Source: Dysgonamonadaceae bacterium (lineage in GTDB: Bacteria > Bacteroidota > Bacteroidia > Bacteroidales > Azobacteroidaceae). Taken from it: a stretch of 13,225 nt of DNA. Shown piece by piece: positions 7,687 through 13,225 of the stretch (positions are counted from its first letter, which is position 1; each line of letters opens with the position of its first letter). The notes beneath the pieces are model-generated. The model made no database searches. It saw nothing but the letters and a program-made list of their open reading frames with translations, and had not been told where the DNA came from. The DNA is taken from the NCBI GenBank assembly GCA_031255425.1, contig JAIRSN010000178.1, forward strand, positions 1-13,225. The letters run 5' to 3'. The position numbers were made by a program, and so were the translations under genes.

Positions 7687-9067
7687 ATGGTTACTGTTTA
7701 GTTCGATTGTCCTCCTTTCGGGTTTTGCGGCCTGCGGCAACGATCCTTCCGGAGAAGAGGAGAAAGGAAATACCGGTTCTGTTTCCGGAAATTTACCCCT
7801 GACTCCTAACAACAAGGTTATCTACGAAGTGAACGTGCGCAACTATTCGCCCAAGGGCAATTTTGCCGGATTGGAAAAGGATTTGCCGCGTTTGCAGGAG
7901 TTGGGCGTGGACATTCTTTGGCTGATGCCGATTCATCCGATAGGAGAAGAAAAAAGAAGCGGAACGAAAGGAAGCCCGTATGCGGTCAAAGATTATCTGA
8001 AAATCAATCCGGATTTCGGAGACGAAAGCGATCTCAAATCGCTCGTTGCAGCAGCGCACGGGGCAAAAATGGAAATCTATCTGGACTGGGTAGGCAATCA
8101 TACGGCTTGGGATCATGCCTGGGTAAGCGAACATCCGGATTATTATGCCTCTCAAAACGGCATACGCCCCTATTCGCCCGAAGGCTGGAACGATGTTGTG
8201 CAATTGGATTACTCCAGTCAAAACCTGCGCACGGCAATGATCGACGTCCTGAAGTATTGGGTAAGGGAATTTGATATAGACGGTTATCGCTGCGACTATG
8301 CAACCGGCATCCCGCTGGACTTTTGGAGAAAAGCCAAAGCGGAAATCAACGCAATCAAACCGATTGTGTGGTTGGAAGAAGGCGAAGACGCGGCGTATAT
8401 GGAGGTTTTCGACTGCGATTATGCATGGAATTTCAACGACCGGCTGAATGAGTTCGGCAAAGAGGGCGATATTGAGAAACTGAAATCGGCTTGCAGTGCG
8501 CTCTTCAGCGACAACCGTTACGCCGGCAAAAAGCGGATGATCTATCTGGCAAATCACGATCTGGATGCCTACGAAGGAACGGTTTTCTCGCGCTTGGGCA
8601 ATAAAGTCCTTCCGCTCACGGTGCTTTATTTCACAATCCACGACATGCCGTTGATTTACAACGGGCAGGAAATCGGCGTGAATCGAAGTCTCGGATTGTT
8701 TGATCTGAATCCGATCCCCTGGACGCCGGTCAATCCGACGATGAGCGCGCTTTTCAAGAAACTCATCCGGCTGAAACGGTCGCAACCGGCATTGGAAAGC
8801 GGCAAAAACAGGGGATCGCTCGTTTATTATTCCACCGACAACGATCAGGTATTGGTTTTTGCAAGAAAAAAAGCCGGCAACGAAGTCGTAGTGATCCTGA
8901 ATTTTGCAAACAGTCCGGCAAGTTTCCGGTTCACAGGCGCCGTGCCCGCCGGAGACTTTTCCAATTACCTGGAACCACCCGCAAAGCAAATTTTCGACTC
9001 TTCGGAAACGGTCAATTTGCCGGCCAATGGATACGCGGTTTATATCAACCACGAGGAGATTCGATAA
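7676..9067 (+). CDS. GH13 alpha-amylase, surface lipoprotein (SusG role)
   Basis: Endo-acting alpha-1,4-glucan hydrolase expected to cut starch at the cell surface for SusC/SusD uptake. Seen in 463 residues: lipoprotein signal with Cys20 in GFAAC, then an acidic linker (GEEE); GH13 barrel from about 46. Conserved region I is DWVGNH (137-142); region II is DGYRCD with nucleophile Asp207 and Arg205; region III is LEEGED with Glu235 as likely acid/base; region IV is NHD with Asp295. All three catalytic acids are present, and a short C-terminal beta domain ends the protein. It lacks the inserted starch-binding domain of SusG and is much shorter. The Lys-His pair often found after the nucleophile is replaced by YATG. 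The catalytic part is a close paralogue of that of the gene at 10063. The start overlaps the preceding gene by 11 bases. Confidence 0.93.
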   Translation: MKNKWLLFSSIVLLSGFAACGNDPSGEEEKGNTGSVSGNLPLTPNNKVIYEVNVRNYSPKGNFAGLEKDLPRLQELGVDILWLMPIHPIGEEKRSGTKGSPYAVKDYLKINPDFGDESDLKSLVAAAHGAKMEIYLDWVGNHTAWDHAWVSEHPDYYASQNGIRPYSPEGWNDVVQLDYSSQNLRTAMIDVLKYWVREFDIDGYRCDYATGIPLDFWRKAKAEINAIKPIVWLEEGEDAAYMEVFDCDYAWNFNDRLNEFGKEGDIEKLKSACSALFSDNRYAGKKRMIYLANHDLDAYEGTVFSRLGNKVLPLTVLYFTIHDMPLIYNGQEIGVNRSLGLFDLNPIPWTPVNPTMSALFKKLIRLKRSQPALESGKNRGSLVYYSTDNDQVLVFARKKAGNEVVVILNFANSPASFRFTGAVPAGDFSNYLEPPAKQIFDSSETVNLPANGYAVYINHEEIR

Positions 9068-9102
9068 AAGCGGTTCAAAACACACATGTTTTGCTCTTAT
9101 CG
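9062..9102 (+). terminator. Long intercistronic hairpin after the amylase stop
   Basis: Positions 9062-9070 pair with 9094-9102 (one mismatch) and 9076-9082 pair with 9087-9093 (perfect), with a 5-base bulge at 9071-9075 and a 4-base loop at 9083-9086. It includes the stop codon at 9065-9067. No T-run follows, so it is not a standard intrinsic terminator. An RNA-processing or mRNA-stabilising stem, or a partial terminator, fits better. It sits in the largest gap in the operon, between the lipoprotein-encoding genes and the T9SS-exported genes. Confidence 0.55.
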
Positions 9103-9154
9103 GGTGTCTTCAAACTATAAAATAATTATCATTTATTTATTAAAAATTTTTATC

Positions 9155-10066
9155 ATGAAATCTTTTAAGTCTACAATTTTGAAAGTGTTTATCCTGTTAA
9201 CAATGGGATTAAGTGTACAATCGCTATCAGCGGTTACCGTAAGAGTAAAATTGGCAAGCGACCTGAATTGGAGCCGTGTCTATATTTACAATTACCTCGA
9301 TGATGCGCCTGCCGAATGTGGCTCGTGGCCCGGCACCCAGTTGGTTGCCAATGCCGACGGCTGGTATTCCTATACTTTTATCGGCGAACCGGGCGGTGTA
9401 ATCTTCAACAATAACGACGGCGCTCAATTCGACGCCCCGGAAATCAGCGAAGATGTTTGCTTTGAGATAGCTTCCGCCGGTATTTCTTCCGTCACCTGTC
9501 CGGCAAACACACCCGATCCGGATCCGGTAGTCATCCGTTGGAAACAAATCTCCGGCGCTTGGCCTGCAATGGCTATCTATGCATGGGGCGGCGCTCCTGT
9601 GGGCGAAACGTTCGGCGGCTGGCCGGGAGAGATCGTAACGACAGACGCCGATGGCTGGTATCAGGTAACGGTTCCCACGGGACAGACCGTCGGTCATGTC
9701 ATTTTCAATGACGGTGTCGGCGGCGACGGCAGTCAGTTCGATGCAGACGAAGTAACTACGGCAACGGCTTGCTACGAAATCACAACGACATCGGCAACCC
9801 CGGTAACCTGTCCGCCGAAAACCGGCATCGTTTCGCCGGGAAAGAAGCAAAACGCGCTTTTCACCAATCCGGCGACATCGGTCATCACCCTGGCTTCTGT
9901 TAAAGACATCCGTTCGATAACAATTATCGGCACAAACGGCGAAAGAATAGCACAGCCGGCAGTCGAAAAAGAGATGAACGTACAATACCTGCCGACCGGC
10001 GTTTATTTTTTGGAAATACAATCGGCAGACGGAAACGTTCAATACATGAAATTCATTAAGAAATGA
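9155..10066 (+). CDS. Secreted protein with two CBM26-like starch-binding modules and a T9SS sorting tail
   Basis: Non-catalytic starch-binding protein probably exported by the type IX secretion system. Seen in 303 residues: signal peptide 1-26 (LSA|V, no lipobox); CBM26-like module 1 about 28-115 (YIYNYLDDA, SWPG, GWYSY, VIFNNNDG, then Cys102 and Cys115); module 2 about 125-219 (AIYAWGG, GGWPG, GWYQV, VIFNDG, then Cys206 and Cys219); and a T9SS type A C-terminal domain about 230-303 (FTNPATSVITL, IIGTNGE, LPTGVYFLEIQ, KFIKK). I found no catalytic domain. ATG 9155 is chosen because it starts a clean signal peptide in an AT-rich leader; an upstream in-frame ATG at 9086 lies inside the preceding hairpin and adds an unlikely extension. 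The stop overlaps the next start by 4 bases (ATGA). The FTNPA motif departs slightly from the usual YPNPA. Confidence 0.86.
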   Translation: MKSFKSTILKVFILLTMGLSVQSLSAVTVRVKLASDLNWSRVYIYNYLDDAPAECGSWPGTQLVANADGWYSYTFIGEPGGVIFNNNDGAQFDAPEISEDVCFEIASAGISSVTCPANTPDPDPVVIRWKQISGAWPAMAIYAWGGAPVGETFGGWPGEIVTTDADGWYQVTVPTGQTVGHVIFNDGVGGDGSQFDADEVTTATACYEITTTSATPVTCPPKTGIVSPGKKQNALFTNPATSVITLASVKDIRSITIIGTNGERIAQPAVEKEMNVQYLPTGVYFLEIQSADGNVQYMKFIKK

Positions 10067-11964
10067 AAAACCGATTGCAATTACTGATCTTGTTTACCCT
10101 CTGTATTCCGCCTCTCGGGGCGGTTACACCGGTAAGCAATCACAACAAGGTCATCTACGAAGTGAATGTCCGGAATTTTTCTCCCCAGGGTAATTTTAAC
10201 GGCGTGACGTCCGGATTGCCGCATTTGAAAGAGTTGGGCGTGGATATTCTCTGGCTGATGCCCATTCATCCGATAGGCGAACAAAACCGGGTAGGCGTCA
10301 AAGGCAGTCCTTACGCCGTCAAAGACTACCTGGCAGTCAATCCGGACTACGGAACCGCCGGCGATCTCAAAAACCTGATCGCGGCGGCTCACAACAACGG
10401 GATGGAAGTCTGGCTCGATTGGGTAGCCAACCATACCGCATGGGATCATGTCTGGACAGCGGCCAACATCGACTATTATGCTTCGAGCGGCGGCACACGC
10501 CCCTATTCGCCGATGGGCTGGAACGACGTGATACAGTTGGATTTCAATAACCGGAACATGCGCACGGCAATGATCAACGCCCTGAAGTATTGGGTGAGGG
10601 AGTTTGACATAGACGGATTCCGTTGCGATTACGCAACCGGTCCGCCGGTCGCTTTCTGGAATGAGGTCTGTGCGGCGGTCAATACGCAGAAAAAAGTTTC
10701 GTGGCTGGCCGAAGGCGACAATGCCGATTACCTGTCGGCTTTCGACTGCGATTACGCATGGGCGTTCAACGACCGCCTCAATTCGTTCGGGTCGGGCGAT
10801 AATGTTTCCGCGCTGGTCAACGCCTGCGAAGAACTGATCAACAACAATCGCTATGCCGGCAAAAGCCGGATGATCTACCTGACAAATCACGATTTGAATG
10901 CAGATCATGGAACGGAATTTGCGCGCTACGGCGCCAATGTTTATCCGCTCACCGTATTGTTATTTACGATTTATGGAACGCCCCTGATTTATAACGGGCA
11001 AGAAGTCGGAGCCGACAAAAGCATGGGACTGTTTGAAACAAATCCGGTGCCTTGGACGCCCGTCAATACAGGCATGAACAGCCTGATTAAAAAAATGATT
11101 GCCCTGAAGCGGACGCAACCCGCTCTGGAAGACGGAGCAAACAGGGGGGCATACCGGAAATACAATACAAACAATCCGCAGGTGTATGCCTATTCGCGCA
11201 CCAAGGGGAAAAACGAGGTTCTGGTCATGCTCAATTTTTCCAACAGCAATGTTTCTTTTAATTTCACGGGCGATGCGCCTGCCGGCGTTTACACCAACTA
11301 CCTGGAATCGGGAACGGCAACGTTTGCCACACAAACAGCGGTGTCCATTCCTGCCAAAGGCTACAAAGTTTTTGTGACGGAGCAAACAGGCGTTCCGCCT
11401 GCCCCTCCTGAAGAAGGGCTTACCATTCGTTGGCGGCAAGCGTCCGGCACGAAGAACTGGGAAAATATGCATATTTACAATTATGTCAACGATGCCGATG
11501 CCGAATGTGGACCCTGGCCCGGCAGACAAGTTTTCAAAAATGCCGACGGCTGGTATTCCTATCGTTTTACCGGAACGCCCGGTAACATCATCTGGAACAA
11601 TGGCGACGGAGGCAGCGGAAATCAGGTCGACGGACCTTACGGAGAAGAGGTAGCCGATTGTTTTGAAATCACATTGACGAACTTTTATCCGGTATCCTGT
11701 CCGCCACCCTTCACTGCTTTGCAGAAAACGGAATGTCGTTTTGCCCTGTATCCGAATCCGGCGGTTTCGTCCGTTTTCATTGATTCTCCGGAACCGTTCC
11801 GTTCCATATCCGTCAAGGATATGGGCGGACGGTTGGTATTAAAGGATAATGTCGCCAATCGGAAACAGATCGACATTCACCGTCTTGCGCCCGGATGTTA
11901 TATTGTAGAAGCACAGTTTACGGACACGTCTGTTCGGCGAGCCAAATTGCTGAAAAAAATCTGA
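10063..11964 (+). CDS. GH13 alpha-amylase with CBM26-like module and T9SS sorting tail
   Basis: Secreted starch-degrading enzyme, probably exported by T9SS and held on or released from the surface. Seen in 633 residues: signal peptide 1-20 (LGA|V, no lipobox); GH13 domain about 28-444 with DWVANH (region I, Asp119), DGFRCD (nucleophile Asp189), LAEGD (Glu217) and NHD (Asp277); CBM26-like module about 453-546 (HIYNYVNDA, PWPG, GWYSY, IIWNNGDG, Cys482, Cys533, Cys546); and a T9SS type A tail about 557-633 (FALYPNPAVSSVFI, LAPGCYIVEAQ). Its catalytic part shares long identical blocks with the lipoprotein amylase at 7676, but the export signal differs. It overlaps the preceding gene by 4 bases, so the two T9SS products are probably translated together. 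As in its paralogue, YATG follows the nucleophile in place of the common Lys-His pair. Confidence 0.93.
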   Translation: MKNRLQLLILFTLCIPPLGAVTPVSNHNKVIYEVNVRNFSPQGNFNGVTSGLPHLKELGVDILWLMPIHPIGEQNRVGVKGSPYAVKDYLAVNPDYGTAGDLKNLIAAAHNNGMEVWLDWVANHTAWDHVWTAANIDYYASSGGTRPYSPMGWNDVIQLDFNNRNMRTAMINALKYWVREFDIDGFRCDYATGPPVAFWNEVCAAVNTQKKVSWLAEGDNADYLSAFDCDYAWAFNDRLNSFGSGDNVSALVNACEELINNNRYAGKSRMIYLTNHDLNADHGTEFARYGANVYPLTVLLFTIYGTPLIYNGQEVGADKSMGLFETNPVPWTPVNTGMNSLIKKMIALKRTQPALEDGANRGAYRKYNTNNPQVYAYSRTKGKNEVLVMLNFSNSNVSFNFTGDAPAGVYTNYLESGTATFATQTAVSIPAKGYKVFVTEQTGVPPAPPEEGLTIRWRQASGTKNWENMHIYNYVNDADAECGPWPGRQVFKNADGWYSYRFTGTPGNIIWNNGDGGSGNQVDGPYGEEVADCFEITLTNFYPVSCPPPFTALQKTECRFALYPNPAVSSVFIDSPEPFRSISVKDMGGRLVLKDNVANRKQIDIHRLAPGCYIVEAQFTDTSVRRAKLLKKI

Positions 11965-12011
11965 CAAAATAAAGATGAAACATCAGAATAAAAAATTAAC
12001 GCTGTAAAATT

Positions 12012-12323
12012 ATGAAGAAAGGGAAGCTGCATTTATTAGTGATAGGGATTGTCTTGTGCGTGAGTTTGCCGGGTCGTGCTTCGCTCAGCGACACGGGAAA
12101 CAGCCGGAAGTTCGGCAATTATAAGACTTCGTATGAAAACTATTCGGAAACAAAAATCTGGGGGCAGGAAAATTCATCCGAAAAAAGCAATCAGATAGCA
12201 TCTGCGCCCGCTTTTCCTCCCGATCCGGGCATGCCGGCAGGAGAAGGAGTGGGAATTGTAAGCCTGTTGGCGATGATTTATTTATTATCCAAATCAATTA
12301 AAGAAAAAAGAAAAACAAGATGA
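12012..12323 (+). CDS. Small protein with signal peptide and C-terminal membrane segment
   Basis: I do not recognise a family with certainty. Seen in 103 residues: a basic start and hydrophobic signal peptide (about 1-23, ending GRA); a polar middle rich in Asn, Ser, Lys and Glu (about 24-63); a Pro-rich stretch PAFPPDPGMPAGEG; a hydrophobic segment GIVSLLAMIYLL; and a basic end KSIKEKRKTR. The Pro/Gly motif, membrane segment and basic tail resemble small Bacteroidota proteins with PID-CTERM-like sorting ends, which is an analogy only. It starts 47 bases after the amylase gene in AT-rich DNA and overlaps the next gene by 4 bases (ATGA), so those two are likely made together. Membership in the starch operon is uncertain. 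Confidence 0.72.
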   Translation: MKKGKLHLLVIGIVLCVSLPGRASLSDTGNSRKFGNYKTSYENYSETKIWGQENSSEKSNQIASAPAFPPDPGMPAGEGVGIVSLLAMIYLLSKSIKEKRKTR

Positions 12324-13225
12324 AAAAAGTCTATTATATTTTATTGGCGGGATATTTTTTTACCTTAAATATTCAGGCACAAGTTCGGAATACGGGAACA
12401 GACGGAGCGCCGGAACAGCCGGACGTTCTTTATCTGGGTGATCAGGGTGTTTTTGGTTGTGAAAGTCCGGGCGTATGGGATAATGTGTATTGGTCTCAAT
12501 GGCAGGTATGTATCTCCCAAAATGAAGATATTGAAAGAGCAGATATATACGGAGTTATGACACCCACTTCCGGTAATTCTTATTCTGATGTGGTGCATAA
12601 ACAAGCTACATCACCGGTATTTACAAGTACCGGCACTTGGTATTGGGGAATAAAAATCATATACGGCGATGCAAAGACAGGCTGGTATTGCAGAGATAGC
12701 CGATATGAACCCAATTATCCCCATTGGGTGCCGACCGAAGGCACCGTTGGCATCGGAAACTGGATGTGGATTTGGGACCACGCTTATGAGGCGAATCTGA
12801 CGGTAGAAGTACTTCCGATACCTGACCCGGACAATTTTACGGCGAACGGGACGACCTTGTCTTGGGTAAAAAATGAACCGGGACACGATGTAGTGATCGT
12901 TAAGACGGACGATCCGGCATGGGCGCCGGCACAGGGAAGCTCTATACCGGGAGAGAATGTAGTATATGCCGGCGACGGCACCAGTTGTTCCCTCCTTGAA
13001 AATACATCCATTTATAAAATATATTCTGTTAACAATAACTATTACAGTTCCGGCATCACCTATATTCCGGACGGCTATTCCCTCGACCTCACGGAAGACG
13101 TAACCCTCCTCGGCGGCGACCTGTACCTGTCGTCCCAATCGGAACTGACAAGCGTCGGAAGTTTGCTGACTGCCGGCAATATCTACCTGAAAGTGACCGT
13201 CGAAAACAGTGACGAATGGAATTTC
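12320..13225 (+). CDS. Large secreted protein with a fibronectin III-like domain, cut by the window end
   Basis: The reading frame opens at ATG 12320 and stays open to the last base (302 codons, no stop), so the C-terminus is missing. Seen: signal peptide about 1-20 (NIQA|Q); an aromatic-rich region about 35-165 with many Trp and Tyr (WYWGIKIIYG, GNWMWIWDHAYEANL) that I cannot assign; a fibronectin III-like segment about 168-248 (FTANGTTLSWVKN, VVIVKTDDP, IYKIYSVNNNYYSSGI); then the start of another domain (LLGGDLYLSSQSELTS). Secreted Bacteroidales proteins of this style often end in a T9SS domain, but that end is outside the window. It overlaps the preceding small gene by 4 bases. Function is unknown; adhesion or glycan binding is possible. 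Confidence 0.8.
   Translation, partial: MKKVYYILLAGYFFTLNIQAQVRNTGTDGAPEQPDVLYLGDQGVFGCESPGVWDNVYWSQWQVCISQNEDIERADIYGVMTPTSGNSYSDVVHKQATSPVFTSTGTWYWGIKIIYGDAKTGWYCRDSRYEPNYPHWVPTEGTVGIGNWMWIWDHAYEANLTVEVLPIPDPDNFTANGTTLSWVKNEPGHDVVIVKTDDPAWAPAQGSSIPGENVVYAGDGTSCSLLENTSIYKIYSVNNNYYSSGITYIPDGYSLDLTEDVTLLGGDLYLSSQSELTSVGSLLTAGNIYLKVTVENSDEWNF

Noticed and set aside
7793..9085. A 430-codon frame on the - strand opposite the lipoprotein amylase
   Set aside because: It lies fully opposite a clear GH13 gene with all catalytic motifs; it is a shadow frame in GC-biased coding DNA, and no domain is recognisable in it.
9141..9152. Perfect palindrome TAAAAATTTTTA just upstream of the start at 9155
   Set aside because: It is a pure A/T run in an AT-rich leader, expected by chance; such leaders are normal for translation starts in Bacteroidota.
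12611..13138. A 175-codon frame on the - strand near the window end
   Set aside because: It is opposite the + strand secreted protein starting at 12320, which has a signal peptide, a 4-base overlap with its neighbour and a fibronectin-like segment, so the - strand frame is a shadow.

Overview
The window looks like a piece of a Bacteroidales chromosome (phylum Bacteroidota). The reasons are adjacent SusC and SusD homologues, lipoprotein signals followed by acidic residues, TAnnTTTG-type promoter elements, AT-rich gene leaders mostly lacking Shine-Dalgarno motifs, and two proteins ending in type IX secretion system (T9SS) type A sorting domains. A T9SS-positive, non-Bacteroides lineage (Paludibacter-, Tannerella- or Dysgonomonas-like) is my guess; the sequence does not settle the genus.

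Layout. (1) Positions 1-954 hold no convincing gene. They contain a long imperfect palindrome (221-335) flanked by promoter-like elements, then a probable operon promoter (TATCTTTG at 795-802) with nearby candidate operators, then a small hairpin just before the first gene. (2) Positions 1005-11964 form one rightward, tightly packed starch/alpha-glucan utilisation operon: susC-like TonB-dependent transporter, susD-like lipoprotein, susE-like lipoprotein, a second SusE-domain lipoprotein that ends in a CBM26-like module, a GH13 alpha-amylase lipoprotein (SusG role), a secreted protein made of two CBM26-like modules plus a T9SS tail, and a second GH13 alpha-amylase carrying a CBM26-like module plus a T9SS tail. 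Gene spacing runs from an 11-base overlap to 87 bases. (3) Positions 12012-13225 hold a small signal-peptide/one-membrane-segment protein overlapping by 4 bases a large secreted protein cut by the window end. Their link to starch is not shown.

How it would work (inference from family knowledge). The lipoproteins bind starch at the surface and the lipoprotein amylase cuts it. SusC/SusD import the maltooligosaccharides. The two T9SS products would be exported by a separate route to the surface or medium and extend starch capture and cleavage. No regulator, periplasmic glucosidase or T9SS machinery gene is in the window.

The most interesting feature is the reuse of one starch-binding module in four copies (two subtypes, with nearly identical DNA tracts) on three differently exported proteins, together with a duplicated amylase whose copies use two different export routes.
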